Assembly: GCA_963829085.1 (NCBI GenBank)
Contig: CAWHHJ010000004.1
Coordinates: forward strand, 372,001-436,000
From: PALSA-1004 sp963829085
Lineage (GTDB): Bacteria; Pseudomonadota; Gammaproteobacteria; Burkholderiales; SG8-41
Direction: 5' to 3'
DNA: 64,000 nt
The translations under genes and the position numbers were made by a program. Shown in pieces: positions 38,987-48,563 of this stretch (position 1 is the stretch's first letter; each line of letters starts with the position of its first letter). The notes under the pieces were generated by a model that saw only the letters and a list, made by a program, of their open reading frames with translations, was not told the DNA's origin and searched no databases.

Positions 38987-39373
38987 TCATTGAGTCTTCC
39001 GGTAAGAACCGGATTGCAAAGCCGCACTTACCGCTTTGACAAAAAGTTCGTGACCGAAGGGCTTGCACAGAAAAGCGATCGCGCCGCCGGCCATCGCTTG
39101 CTTGCGCACACCGATATCATTATGCGCAGTCATAAAAATAACGGGCAGGCCGCTCGCTTTGAGGCGACTCTGCGCCTGAAGGCCGCTGATACCCGGCATC
39201 TGCACATCGAGGATGACGCACGCCGGTTGAAACGACGGTACCGCCAGGAAAACTCGCAGAAATTCGTCCCCGCTGGCGAACGACTGTGCCTCGACGCCCA
39301 TCGATCGCAGGAGGCGCCGCGTCGAACGCCGTACCGATTCATCGTCATCGACAACGGCAGCTAACGGTCTCAC
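38987..39373 (-). CDS. Single-domain response regulator (FixJ-type receiver)
   Basis: 128 residues from GTG 39373 (an in-frame TTG at 39418 adds 15 residues with no family match). Numbering from 39418: acidic pocket Asp24-26 (AAVVDDDESVRRSTRRLL), phospho-acceptor Asp71 (VILDVQMPGISG), Thr97 (IFMTAHND) and Lys119 (FLCKPFGHE). No output domain: the sequence stops after the receiver. FixJ-family receivers normally carry a LuxR-type DNA-binding half; stand-alone ones act in phosphorelays. No histidine kinase is nearby. 164 bp upstream of the ABC-type receptor on the same strand. Confidence 0.85.
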   Translation of the reverse strand: MRPLAAVVDDDESVRRSTRRLLRSMGVEAQSFASGDEFLRVFLAVPSFQPACVILDVQMPGISGLQAQSRLKASGLPVIFMTAHNDIGVRKQAMAGGAIAFLCKPFGHELFVKAVSAALQSGSYRKTQ

Positions 39374-39463
39374 CGTTTTCAAAATGGATAGTACCCTGCG
39401 GAGTAGGAGAAGAGCCAAATCAGGCCGCAGCTAGACTACGGGGGTGCAACGTTCCGAGATATT

Positions 39464-39475
39464 GGACCTTGGTCC
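39464..39475. repeat. Dyad GGACC-TT-GGTCC, copy 2
   Basis: Second copy of the 13-mer at 37260, here with 6-bp arms (TGGACC/GGTCCA). It lies about 90 bp upstream of the receiver gene start, where an operator could be. The remainder of the 386-bp gap 39374-39759 shows no gene. Confidence 0.5.
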
Positions 39476-39759
39476 AGCGGCGACGCGATACGCAAGGATC
39501 AGCCGCTGCGGGCGCACGATCATCCACCGCCAGGGTCAAGTGGCGCTCTTATCTGCCCGTGGGAACAGGGTGGGCAGCGCTCATTCAATTAACTCATCTG
39601 CCTGCAGCAGTGACCGCGGCACATCAGTCTGAGTGCATTTGCTGTTTTGAGATTGATCACAAACTCGAGTTTCGCCGCCTGTTGCACCGGCCGCTCGACC
39701 GGTTTCGTGCCATCAACATTTCTGTTTCACTATGTGGCAATGTGTGGCCGCGATTTAAC

Positions 39760-40725
39760 TCACTCAGCGGACAACTGCGCTGCTTTCACGACCTTGGCCC
39801 ATTTCTCGATTTCAGCGCTGAACCGCCGCGCGAATTCGAGGGAATCCGTTCCGGCCGGTTCCACGCCGACTGCAGTCCAACGCTCCTGCATGTCCGGCGC
39901 CTGCATGATGCGCCTAACTTCAGTTGCAATCCGGTTGATCACAGGTTTTGGTGTGCCGCGCGGCGCGAATAATCCGTACCATACGTCGAGTTCGTAGCCC
40001 GGAACGCCCGCTTCAGCGATCGTCGGAACATCGGGCAATTGCGACGACCGCTTGATGCCGCTGGTGCCGAGCGGCTTTAGCTTGCCCGCTTTGATCATCG
40101 GCAACTGCACCGGTATGCCGCCTAAATACATGGACGTCTGGCCGCCGATCAGATCGTTCATCGCCTGCGGTCCGCTCTTATACGGCACGTGCAGCATGTC
40201 GACGCCGGCGAGCACTTTAAACAGCTCCCCCGCCATTTGATCTGAACTGCCCGTGCCGCCGCCCGAACCGAAGCTCAACTGTCCGGGCTTCGCTTTCGCG
40301 AGCGCGATCAACTCCTTCACCGAACTCGCAGGCGACGAAAGACTCACCGTCAGCACGTTGTTGCGCGATGAGATCTGCGTTACTGCTTCGAAGTCGCGGG
40401 CAGTGTCATACGGGAGCTTGCGATAGAACGACGGGCCGATCGCGAAGGAACTGGAGGCAAAGAGTATGGTGTAACCGTCGGGCGCAGCCTTCGCCACCAA
40501 GTCTGCGCCGAGGATACCGCCCGCGCCGGCACGATTGTCGACGATCACTGTTTGTCCCCAGGTTTCCGCAAGCTTTTGCCCGAGCAGGCGCCCGACAATG
40601 TCCATGCTGCTGCCGGCGCCGATTGGCACAACGATGCGCACCGGCCTCGCTGGAAAATCCGCCGCATACGTACTCGCAACTACCGTTATCGCCAGACATG
40701 CGGCATCGAGGCGAATCACGCTCAT
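39760..40725 (-). CDS. Bug/TctC family receptor (Bug11)
   Basis: 321 residues, intact. The leader (LDAACLAITVVASTYA) is short. IVVPIGAGSSMDIVGR differs from the PGG consensus (IGAGSSMD). NRAGAGGILG, PDGYTILFASSSFAIG, HVPYKSGPQAMNDLIGG (Ser for Gly) and KWAKVVKAAQLSAE complete it. It begins 13 bp after the cyclase gene on the same strand, so it is probably co-transcribed with it. Confidence 0.9.
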   Translation of the reverse strand: MSVIRLDAACLAITVVASTYAADFPARPVRIVVPIGAGSSMDIVGRLLGQKLAETWGQTVIVDNRAGAGGILGADLVAKAAPDGYTILFASSSFAIGPSFYRKLPYDTARDFEAVTQISSRNNVLTVSLSSPASSVKELIALAKAKPGQLSFGSGGGTGSSDQMAGELFKVLAGVDMLHVPYKSGPQAMNDLIGGQTSMYLGGIPVQLPMIKAGKLKPLGTSGIKRSSQLPDVPTIAEAGVPGYELDVWYGLFAPRGTPKPVINRIATEVRRIMQAPDMQERWTAVGVEPAGTDSLEFARRFSAEIEKWAKVVKAAQLSAE

Positions 40726-40738
40726 GTGTTGATGCCGA

Positions 40739-41722
40739 TCAGCGCACGGCGATCGGCGTCACACTCGAACCGGTCGCACCTTTGAGTTTGAGCGGCTGCA
40801 CGATGAGCGCGAATTCGTAAACCTTGTCGCGCGACATCGTTTCGAGATCGAGATTCTCCAGCAGAAAGATGCCGTTTACCGCAAGCATGTAACCGTGCAC
40901 CGGCAAAAACAAATCCTTGTCGGGATACGGACGCACTTCAACGGCCCAGTTATCGGACCCGACCATCATCACATTCTTCTTCGCGAACCACTCGGCAGCG
41001 CCAACGCCAATGCCGGGCTCGCCCGCCATGAAACGCGCATTGTCGACGCCATACAGCTTGCCCCAGCCTGTGCGGATCAGCACTGCGTCGCCTTCGCCGA
41101 ATTGAACGTTGCCCTGACGGCGCATCGCCGCCTCGAGATCGGCCACTGTGATCTCATAGGTGTCGGGCAGCATGTCGACACCTTTGAGCGACGCTATATC
41201 GAGGAGAACACCGCGCGTGAATAGCGCGCCGATTTTCTCGACGCCCAGCTTCGTGAATCCGCTGCGCGCGGCGACCTTGTCGTTTTCGACGCAGTTATAT
41301 AGATAGGGGCCGAGCGCCTGATGCGCCAACCCGTCGAACTGCGTGCCCATCTGGCCGAGCTCTGTGTAGACGGTTTCCTCGTTGCCGCGCTGCTGATTAC
41401 GTCCGTTGGGCCCGGAGCTACGCGCGACATTGAGGCTGAACGAACGAGTACCGGACTTCGGTGTTGACGAGTCGAGCAGCTTGCCGAGCTCGTAGACTTT
41501 GCCTTCGCGGATTTCGCGGGTTGCTTTCATCACTGTCTGCGGCGTCTGCATGTTGGCCGCGCCGCGCTCGTCGGCCGCGCCCCATTTCGATGGACAGCGC
41601 TGCTCGGGCGGCGGCATGTTCCAGACCTGCGCGGTCGCGGACTGCGCAAACCCGCTCAACATAAACGTCAGCGCTGCGGCAAGTATTGAACGAATACCGT
41701 CATGCATCTGTGGTGACGTCAT
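40739..41722 (-). CDS. Cyclase family protein (kynurenine formamidase-like fold), exported
   Basis: 327 residues from ATG 41722. A leader (IRSILAAALTFMLSGFAQSA) implies export. The metal-dependent cyclase/hydrolase signature HxGTHxDxxxH is represented by GQMGTQFDGLAHQALG: both first His are Gln, while Asp and the last His remain. GTQxDGLAH variants are common in larger cyclase-family proteins, so metal binding may differ from kynurenine formamidase. AVLIRTGWGKLYGVDNARF and VGSDNWAVEVRPYPDKD are also family-typical. The substrate is unknown; hydrolysis of a lactone or amide is likely. Operon with Bug11 (13 bp), divergent from Bug12. Confidence 0.85.
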   Translation of the reverse strand: MTSPQMHDGIRSILAAALTFMLSGFAQSATAQVWNMPPPEQRCPSKWGAADERGAANMQTPQTVMKATREIREGKVYELGKLLDSSTPKSGTRSFSLNVARSSGPNGRNQQRGNEETVYTELGQMGTQFDGLAHQALGPYLYNCVENDKVAARSGFTKLGVEKIGALFTRGVLLDIASLKGVDMLPDTYEITVADLEAAMRRQGNVQFGEGDAVLIRTGWGKLYGVDNARFMAGEPGIGVGAAEWFAKKNVMMVGSDNWAVEVRPYPDKDLFLPVHGYMLAVNGIFLLENLDLETMSRDKVYEFALIVQPLKLKGATGSSVTPIAVR

Positions 41723-41916
41723 AATCTCATCTCCGATTGCCGCGGCTCCTGGCCGACGGTTCGCATGTATGATGACATAGATCACCGATGACGCACGACT
41801 GAGGGCAGACGAGCCTGAAAGTGTCTCGTAGGTTCAACGTTGCTATCATGCTGTCACACACGCGACGACGCGAGTTCGTGTGTGCAACCAGTTGCATATC
41901 ACGACGCGGGGACCTT

Positions 41917-42894
41917 ATGGAAACGACGGTGTGGAGTGCGGTGCTTTCGGCGTTGGCAGGCGGCTGCATTGCGCTTGCCGCCACAGCGTCCGCAGAGGAA
42001 TTCCCGACGCGCCCTTTGCGCATCATCGTACCGTTTGCGCCGGGCGGAGCGTCGGATGTGGTTGGCCGCATCCTCGCGCAGAAGCTTGGCGAGAGCATGG
42101 GTCAGACCGTGGTCGTCGACAATCGCGCCGGTGCCGGGGCCAACATCGGCATCGGGCTTGCGGCGAGGTCCGCGCCGGACGGCTACACATTTCTGATTGC
42201 AAGCTCGGCGTTCGCGGTGAATCCATCGCTGTATGCGAAAGCGCCCTACGATCCGTATAAAGACTTTCAGCCGCTGACCTGTGTCGGCAGCTCGCCGAAC
42301 ATCCTCGCGGTGCATCCAGGTTTTCCAGCGAAGAGCGTCAAAGAGCTTATCGATCTCGTGCGCAGCCAACCGGGCAAGCATAACTACGCGTCGACCGGTA
42401 CCGGCACCACGCCGCATCTCTCCGGCGAGATGTTCAGACTCGCATTCAAGCTCGACTTGAATCACATCCCGTTCAACGGCGCCGGACCCGAGCTGCAGGC
42501 CGTGCTGTCGGGCCAGGTGCCGATAGGCTTTGCTTCAGTGCCCAGCTTCGCGCCGCAGGTGAAGGCGGGTCAGCTGCGTGGGCTGGCTGTGACCGCGGAC
42601 AAACGCACGGCTGCGCTCGCGGATGTTCCCGCTATGGGCGAGCTTGGAATCACCGGCATGTCGGGCGATACCTTCCAGGGGATTTTCGTGCCGGCGGGCA
42701 TACCGAAGCCGATCTTTACCCGTCTGCATACTGAAGTCATGAAGGCGCTGGCACTGCCGGAGGTGCGCGACCGCCTCGTTGCGATCGGTTTCGATCCGAT
42801 CGCCAACTCACCGGAGCAATTTGCTGCTCAGGTGAAAGCCGACATCGCCAAGTGGCGCAAAGTGATACAGGAAGTCAATATCAAAGCGGACTAG
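41917..42894 (+). CDS. Bug/TctC family receptor (Bug12)
   Basis: 325 residues from ATG 41917; the frame also opens at 41821, but METTVWSAVLSALAGGCIAL gives a proper leader ending ATASAEE. IIVPFAPGGASDVVGRILAQ, NRAGAGANIG, PDGYTFLIASSAFAVNPSLY, NHIPFNGAGPELQAVLSG (PFNG for PYKG) and KWRKVIQEVNIKAD. Ends 17 bp before the convergent hydroxyacid dehydrogenase. Its promoter region is shared with the cyclase gene. Confidence 0.9.
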   Translation: METTVWSAVLSALAGGCIALAATASAEEFPTRPLRIIVPFAPGGASDVVGRILAQKLGESMGQTVVVDNRAGAGANIGIGLAARSAPDGYTFLIASSAFAVNPSLYAKAPYDPYKDFQPLTCVGSSPNILAVHPGFPAKSVKELIDLVRSQPGKHNYASTGTGTTPHLSGEMFRLAFKLDLNHIPFNGAGPELQAVLSGQVPIGFASVPSFAPQVKAGQLRGLAVTADKRTAALADVPAMGELGITGMSGDTFQGIFVPAGIPKPIFTRLHTEVMKALALPEVRDRLVAIGFDPIANSPEQFAAQVKADIAKWRKVIQEVNIKAD

Positions 42895-42911
42895 AGTGCC
42901 GATCGTCCGCT

Positions 42912-43850
42912 TCAAGTCATCGGCGTAACCAGCGGTTTGCCCGCGAAATGCGCGCGCAAATTGGCGAGCAGCGTCGCGCTGCGCGCTTCGCGCACTTCGC
43001 GCGTATACGATCCAATGTGCGGCACGAGCACGACATTGTCCATATCGAGAAGCTCGCGCGGCACGCGCGGCTCATCCGCGAAAACGTCGAGGCCTGCACC
43101 GGCTATCTTGTTTTCCCGCAGTGCAGCTACCAGCGCGCATTCATCGACGATGCCGCCGCGCGCGACATTGACGAGATATCCGCCAGTGCCGAGCGCCGCG
43201 AGTATGCGGCTGTCAATCAGCTTGCGCGTGTCCGGCGTCTCAGCGCACGTCACGACAAGACAATCACAGCCATCCGCCATAGCTTCGAGATCCGCGTAGT
43301 AATCGTAGCGCACACCGCGCTTCTCGCGCGGACCGTGATAGCAGACCTTCATGCCGAGTGCAGCAACGCGCGTAGCGATCGCCGCCCCGACTTTGCCGAG
43401 GCCAACGATACCGCAGCGCTTGCCGCCGATGCCCGTGCCGAGCGGTGGCGAACCATCGAGCCACTTCTGCGCACGCGTGAATCGATCGCACTCGCAAATC
43501 CGGCGCATTACAGCGATAAGAAGGCCCAGCGCAAGATCGGCCACAGGCTCGGCGATGGACTGGGGCGTATTGCTCACGACGACTCGATGCCTTCGCGCCG
43601 CATCGAGATCAATGGAGTCACCGCCATCACCGAAACATGCGACAACCTCGAGGTTGGGCAGCGCTTCGAATAATTGCGCACTGAACCCGACGAGCCCGGT
43701 GGTCACCGCAGCACGTACGCGCGATGCAATAACTCGCAGGACAGCATCCCGATTTTCGGCATCGAGAGACTTGTGCACCATGTATTCGCGCTCGAGCACA
43801 TCGAGCGTCGGTGCATAAATCGGCGCAACGAGTAGAAGTTCTGGTTTCAA
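42912..43850 (-). CDS. D-2-hydroxyacid dehydrogenase family protein
   Basis: 312 residues from TTG 43850. Rossmann GIVGLGKVGAAIATRVAALG, catalytic Arg in NVARGGIVDE, Glu in FADEPRVPRE and His in LVPHIGSYTREVREA are all present. It resembles hydroxypyruvate/glyoxylate reductases. Last gene of the minus-strand run cupin-Bug13-ACMSD-like-this gene, 40 bp after the amidohydrolase stop. It would reduce or oxidise a 2-oxo/2-hydroxy acid arising from the ring-derived substrate handled by its neighbours. Confidence 0.88.
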   Translation of the reverse strand: MKPELLLVAPIYAPTLDVLEREYMVHKSLDAENRDAVLRVIASRVRAAVTTGLVGFSAQLFEALPNLEVVACFGDGGDSIDLDAARRHRVVVSNTPQSIAEPVADLALGLLIAVMRRICECDRFTRAQKWLDGSPPLGTGIGGKRCGIVGLGKVGAAIATRVAALGMKVCYHGPREKRGVRYDYYADLEAMADGCDCLVVTCAETPDTRKLIDSRILAALGTGGYLVNVARGGIVDECALVAALRENKIAGAGLDVFADEPRVPRELLDMDNVVLVPHIGSYTREVREARSATLLANLRAHFAGKPLVTPMT

Positions 43851-43890
43851 CGGGACAAAGGACAGCTAGAGCGTGCTGGCGCGCATGGGG

Positions 43891-44911
43891 TCAGTGATCA
43901 GGCTCTGCTTCGCCCATCAGCTCGAGCGCATTGCGCCCGAAGATACGCTCGCGCTGCTCGACAGTTAACTCGCGGAACGGCGTCGATCATCCCGAGCGGA
44001 TCGTCTTCCGCCATGTCGAATGGCGCATCCGTGCCGATCATCACGCGATCGGCGCCAACCTTGTCGATTAGAAAGCGCAGTGCATCCGCATCATGAGTCA
44101 ACGCGTCAAAATAGAACCTGCGCAGTAACTGCATCGGCGAATTCGGTGTCTTTGCCTTCGCTTCCGGGCGCACCTTATAGCCGTGCGCAAGCCGGCCGAT
44201 CTGGTAGGGCAGATGACCGCCACCGTGCGCGAGAATAATGTTGAGCGTGGACAATTCATCGAGCGCGCCGCTCAACATGAAATGCGCAGCCATCAACGCA
44301 GTGTCGAATGGCATGGCCGCGGTGTTGCCCAGGTAATAACACGCGAGGTCGCCAGGCAGGCTGCCGGCGATGTACGGATGCATGAAGATGAACACGTCGA
44401 GCTCCTGCGCGCGCTTGAGCACCGGCCGGAACTTCGCATCCGATACGAGCTGCCCCTCGATCCTGCAGCCGAGCTCGACAGCGCGGAATCCATGCTCGCT
44501 GACGACGCGTTCGAGTTCCGCGATTGCGGCATCCGTGTTCTGCATAGGCAAAGTGCCCATGCCGCGCAGACGGTCCGGACGCGCCGCTGCCATGCGTGCA
44601 ATGCCGTCGTTCATCACTTTCGACGCGGCAAGCCCGGCGTCGGCAGACAACCGGTAGAAAAATACCACCGGTGTCACGGAGAGCAGCGAGATATCGATGC
44701 CTTTGCGGTCCATGCCTTCGACCTTGGCATCAGCATCGAAGAATTCGGCGTAGATCGGTGAGCCGTGCTTGTCATCGCGCACGAATTTTTCGTTGGCACC
44801 GCTGCCGTCGACTCGCATCTGATAGTCACGTGGATGCTGCCGGATGAGATCGATCATTTCCTTCGGCAGCACATGACTGTGCACGTCGACGCGCTTCGTT
44901 CGCTTCACCAT
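43891..44911 (-). CDS. Amidohydrolase-family decarboxylase (ACMSD-like), frameshifted at C-terminus
   Basis: Metal motif VDVHSHVLPKEM at the N-terminus (HxH), FIFMHPYIAGSLPGD, ILAHGGGHLPYQIGRLAHGY and GTDAPFDMAEDDP with the catalytic Asp place it in the aminocarboxymuconate-semialdehyde decarboxylase/gamma-resorcylate decarboxylase group. The open frame ends in unrelated residues. An extra base near 43971-43974 explains it: the next frame reads ELTVEQRERIFGRNALELMG and stops at 43891, the usual family tail. Repaired length about 339 residues. 61 bp after Bug13; 40 bp before the hydroxyacid dehydrogenase. Decarboxylation of an aromatic or muconate-type acid is likely. Confidence 0.85.
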
Positions 44912-44972
44912 CGTTATTCCAGATTATTTTGGGGGCCGCCGTGACTACTGCTTTGCGTCGCTACGAACACGA

Positions 44973-45932
44973 TCACTCGCCCTTGATGCCCGCTTCTTTG
45001 ATGACCTTTTCGAAACGGGTCGCTTCACTGCGGATGAAATTACCGAACTCCTCGGGCGTGCTGGTCAGCGGCTCGACGCCGGCCTGCGCAAGCTTCGGTT
45101 TCATGTCGGCAGCGGTAACCGCTTTAGTTAATTCGGTGTTCAGGCGATTAATGATTTCCCGCGGCGTGCCGGCAGGCGCGAGCATTCCGTACCAGACGCT
45201 GATCTCGAAGTTGGCAAATCCCTGTTCCCGCGTGGTCGGCACATCGGGCAGATCATGCAGACGTTCAGGTGACAGCACTGCCAGCGCGCGCACGCGGCCG
45301 GCCTGGATTTGTCCGAGCGCCGCCGGCGCCGCAAGTACTTCCATGTCGACCTGACCGCTTGCGAGTCCGATCAAGGCGAGGCCCGAGCCTTTATACGGCA
45401 CGTGCACGATGTTGAGTTTCTCCAGACTCTTTAGCAGTTCAGGCGCCAGATGCGTAGTGGTGCCAATGCCGCCTGAGCCGTAGTTCAACTTGCCCGGACT
45501 CTTACGTGCAATCTGGACAAACTCTTTGAGTGTTTTTGCGGGCACCGACGGATGAATGACGAGCACATTGCGTACTGCGCCCACCAGTGCGATCGGCGCT
45601 AAGTCTTTCCATGGGTCGTAATTCAACTTGCCGTATAGCAGCGGGCTCAGCGCGATGACCGGCGAGCTCAAGACGATCGTGTAACCGTCAGGCGGCGACT
45701 TCGACGCGATCTCCAGCCCTACGTTGCCGCTGGCGCCCGGCCTGCTGTCGGCGACGACCGATTGGCCGAGCTGCTCGGCGAGCTTCGCAGCCACGAGGCG
45801 GCCGACGATATCGGTCGGGCCGCCGGGCGGAAACGGCATGATCATGCGGATCGCCTTGGTCGGATAGTTTTGAGCGTAAGCAACGCTGGCGAGTGTCACG
45901 TATGACAGCACCATCACGAACTGCCGGATCAT
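44973..45932 (-). CDS. Bug/TctC family receptor (Bug13)
   Basis: 319 residues from ATG 45932, with GAGG 7 bases upstream (in-frame starts at 45938 and 45956 are possible). A leader ends VAYAQ. MIMPFPPGGPTDIVGR, SRPGASGNVG, PPDGYTIVLSSPVIALSPLL, TTTHLAPELLKSLEKLNIVH, VPYKGSGLALIGLASGQVDM and VIKEAGIKGE. Very close to Bug2 (shared TTTHLAPELL and VLSSP blocks, and similar DNA around 3831-3880 and 45661-45710) and to Bug19. It sits between cupin (20-bp gap) and the ACMSD-like gene. Confidence 0.92.
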   Translation of the reverse strand: MIRQFVMVLSYVTLASVAYAQNYPTKAIRMIMPFPPGGPTDIVGRLVAAKLAEQLGQSVVADSRPGASGNVGLEIASKSPPDGYTIVLSSPVIALSPLLYGKLNYDPWKDLAPIALVGAVRNVLVIHPSVPAKTLKEFVQIARKSPGKLNYGSGGIGTTTHLAPELLKSLEKLNIVHVPYKGSGLALIGLASGQVDMEVLAAPAALGQIQAGRVRALAVLSPERLHDLPDVPTTREQGFANFEISVWYGMLAPAGTPREIINRLNTELTKAVTAADMKPKLAQAGVEPLTSTPEEFGNFIRSEATRFEKVIKEAGIKGE

Positions 45933-45952
45933 GTGCATGCCTCGACTCGTTT

Positions 45953-46417
45953 TCAATAGTGAGATTTAAAGCTGATGGCGTCACGATATGCAAGGTCCTC
46001 GAGATCGATATATGAGCGCTTGGTCTCTTTGTCTACGGTGTACTGGATCTTGCGGTTCGTTTCATTCGTCGCACGAATATCGAGCAGCTCGAGCGATTCC
46101 TTCACTTCCCATTCATGAGCACCTGCGATGCCGGGCGGGGCATAGATAATCGAGCCCGGACCGACCTCGAATTCCTCACCTTCGAAATTGCGCACGGTCG
46201 CGTGTCCTGAAATTACGTAATAGCACGCCTCGATCGGATGCCAGTGCAGTTGCTCGTACGTGCCCGGCTTGTAGGTCGCGCGTCCAAGACGAACGCGATC
46301 AGTCTCGCCGATCTCCGGCCAGCCGATCATGCGCTGGTACGTTTGTCCGTCGGTAACGCCGCGGCGTCCGGGGCAGTCTTTCTGATTGATCACCTTCAAC
46401 GTCGATTTGACTTCCAT
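45953..46417 (-). CDS. Cupin domain protein
   Basis: 154 residues, no leader. Cupin motif 1 is QLHWHPIEACYYVISGHATV, with metal ligands His, His and Glu; motif 2 is GPGSIIYAPPGIAGAHEWEV, with the last His. Small single-domain cupins act as ring-cleaving or quercetinase-like dioxygenases, isomerases or small-molecule sensors. First gene before Bug13 in a run with ACMSD-like and dehydrogenase genes, so an enzyme of aromatic-acid breakdown is plausible. 102 bp after Bug14. Confidence 0.85.
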   Translation of the reverse strand: MEVKSTLKVINQKDCPGRRGVTDGQTYQRMIGWPEIGETDRVRLGRATYKPGTYEQLHWHPIEACYYVISGHATVRNFEGEEFEVGPGSIIYAPPGIAGAHEWEVKESLELLDIRATNETNRKIQYTVDKETKRSYIDLEDLAYRDAISFKSHY

Positions 46418-46519
46418 CTGCCATCTCCTCTATTCGTAATTGTGCGTGCGTGAGCCGGCGTATCGGTTCGTGAATACGGACGGGGCTGGACAAAGTTTTC
46501 ATTTTGTGCCGCACGTGTG

Positions 46520-47520
46520 TCAGTCGGGACGCGCCCCCGCCGCCTTGAACACTTTGCGGCGCATCACAATCTCATCGCGGACGAGCTTATCGAATTCTGC
46601 GGGCGTTGAGGACTTCGCAACGGCACCCGTGCCGGCGATTCGCTCGACGACATCCGGCAGCTTCAGGATGCGGGCGACCTCAACGGCGAGCCTGTTGATG
46701 ATCGCGCGCGGCGTTTTCGCGGGCGCAAATATGCCATACCACCCGTCGGTACTCGAATCCCGGCAAGGCCGCTTCGGCGATCGTCGGCAACTCAGGCAAT
46801 AAAGCCAGCCGCTCCTTAGTGGTGACAGCGAGCGCAAGGAGCCGGCCGCTTTTTACGAGACTCATCGCCGGCAGCACGGGCGCCACCATGAACTGTATGC
46901 GGCCGCTAATGACGTCGTTGATCGCTTCGGGCGTGCCGCGATAAGGCACATGGACAGTGTTGATTCCGGCAGCGAGCTTGAACAGCTCTCCGGCATAGTG
47001 CGTGCCGCTGCCGATGCCCGACGAGCTGAAATTGAACTGTCCGGGCTTTTGCTGCGCGAGCGAGATCAGTTCCTTGACCGATTTCACACCAAGTCCCGGC
47101 GCAACCACAAGCACGAGCGGCGTGCTTACGACTTGCGTCACGCCGGCGAAATCTTTCACAGAATCGTAGGGAAGCTTTTCATACAGCGCCGCACTGCCGG
47201 CGAAGCCTGACGAGGTGAGCATCAAGCGTATAGCCATCCGGCAATGCCGTCGCCACGATACTGCCGGCAACTGTGCCGCCGGCACTCGGGCGGTTATCGA
47301 CCACGATCTGCTGACCCCAACTCTCAAGCAGTTTCGGCTGTATCAGGCGCGCGAGAATATCGCTGGCACTGCCCGGCGTGAATGGAACCACCATGCGGAT
47401 CGGTCCGTTCGGATACTGTTGCGCATCGTTCGCTGTGGCGGCCGGCGCCTGAGCAGCCAAGGCGGGCACTGCTAACGCCATACACAAGGCCGCGGCAACA
47501 AGCATCTGCATATCATGCAT
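46520..47520 (-). pseudogene. Bug/TctC family receptor, two frameshifts (Bug14)
   Basis: Three frames are needed: leader and lobe one (MLVAAALCMALAVPALAAQA, MVVPFTPGSASDILAR, ALPDGYTL), then MLTSSGFAGSAALYEKLPYD to EAALPGFEY from about 47223, then WYGIFAPAKTPRAIINRLAV to KVFKAAGARPD from about 46743. Both breaks are repaired by removing one base. Repaired length about 333 residues. Unusual PFTPGSASD first loop (no GG) and a long pre-mature segment (APAATANDAQQYP). Last of four consecutive Bug genes on this strand, 28 bp after Bug15. Confidence 0.82.
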
Positions 47521-47548
47521 GTCTGCTCCTATCCTGGTATTCGATGCT

Positions 47549-48506
47549 TCATTCGTGGCGTATCCCCGCAGCCTTGATGACTTTTCGGAAGCGCGCGAGT
47601 TCGCTCGCCATGTGCCGGTCGAATCCAGCGGGTGTACTGCCGACGGGTTCGGAGCCGTCCGCCGCCAGCCGCGCCTTCACGTCCGGCGCCTGCAGACCGC
47701 GAGCAATGGTAGTGCTGAGTCGCTGGACGAGCGGTTGGGGCGTCGCTTTCGGCACCACCACGCCGTACCAGCCGATCGTTTCATAACCCGGCAGCGTTTC
47801 TGCAATCGCAGGCAGGTCGGGCGCGGCAGCCGAGCGCTTGAGCGAGGTGACCGCAAGCGCACGTACCTTGCCTGAGCGTGCAAGCGGCAATCCCGAGCGT
47901 AATGCTCGCAAATACCAACTGCACCTGACCGCCGGCGAGATCTGTAAGTGCCTGCGGCGGCCCTTTGTACGGCACATGCGCGAGTTTGATGCCGGCAGTG
48001 ACGTTGAAGAGTTCGGTGACGATATGGTTAGAGCCGCCGATGCCGGTCGAGCCGTAATTCAGTTTGTCAGGCTGCGCTTTCGCAAGATCGATGAACTCGC
48101 GGACTGTGCGCACAGGAACGTTCGGCGACACTGCCATCAAGTACGGATTACGCGATACCAAGCTCACGCCGGCATAATCGCGCACGATGTCGAACGGCAT
48201 CTTGTCGTCGAATGCAGTCGCGACCAACTGCGCAACCGCGAGCATCATCAGCGTATATCCATCGGGCGGCGCTTTGGCGAGCATTTCCGCTGCAATTGCT
48301 CCCGTCGCGCCAGTTCGATTGTCGACCACGACACTCTGACCGAGCGCTTCGGACATTTTCTGCGCGACCGTCCGGGCGGCGAGATCGGAGCCGCCGCCTG
48401 CCGTGAATCCGGCGAGCATGCGGATGGGCCGTGTCGGATAGTCAGCTGCGACAACGTTCGCACATAAGATCACGCACGCCAACGCACACGCATAAAAACT
48501 CTTCAC
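47549..48506 (-). pseudogene. Bug/TctC family receptor, frameshifted (Bug15)
   Basis: GTG 48506 opens the leader KSFYACALACVILCANVVAA. MLAGFTAGGGSDLAAR, NRTGATGAIA, PPDGYTLMMLAVAQ, HVPYKGPPQALTDLAGGQVQ are in frame until about 47895-47900. There an extra base shifts; the next frame continues SGLPLARSGKVRALAVTSLK to RKVIKAAGIRHE at 47549. Repaired length about 318 residues. LAGFTAGGG replaces the VPYPPGG loop. It lies 57 bp after Bug16 and 28 bp before Bug14. Confidence 0.82.
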
Positions 48507-48563
48507 GCCGAGCACAGCCTGGCTAGCGCCGACTTTGCACAACTTCGTTGACCGCAGCTTCGA

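Noticed and set aside
39286..39972. 228-codon plus-strand frame over the receiver gap and Bug11 end
   Set aside because: Overlaps two genes antisense and has irregular composition; not coding by eye.
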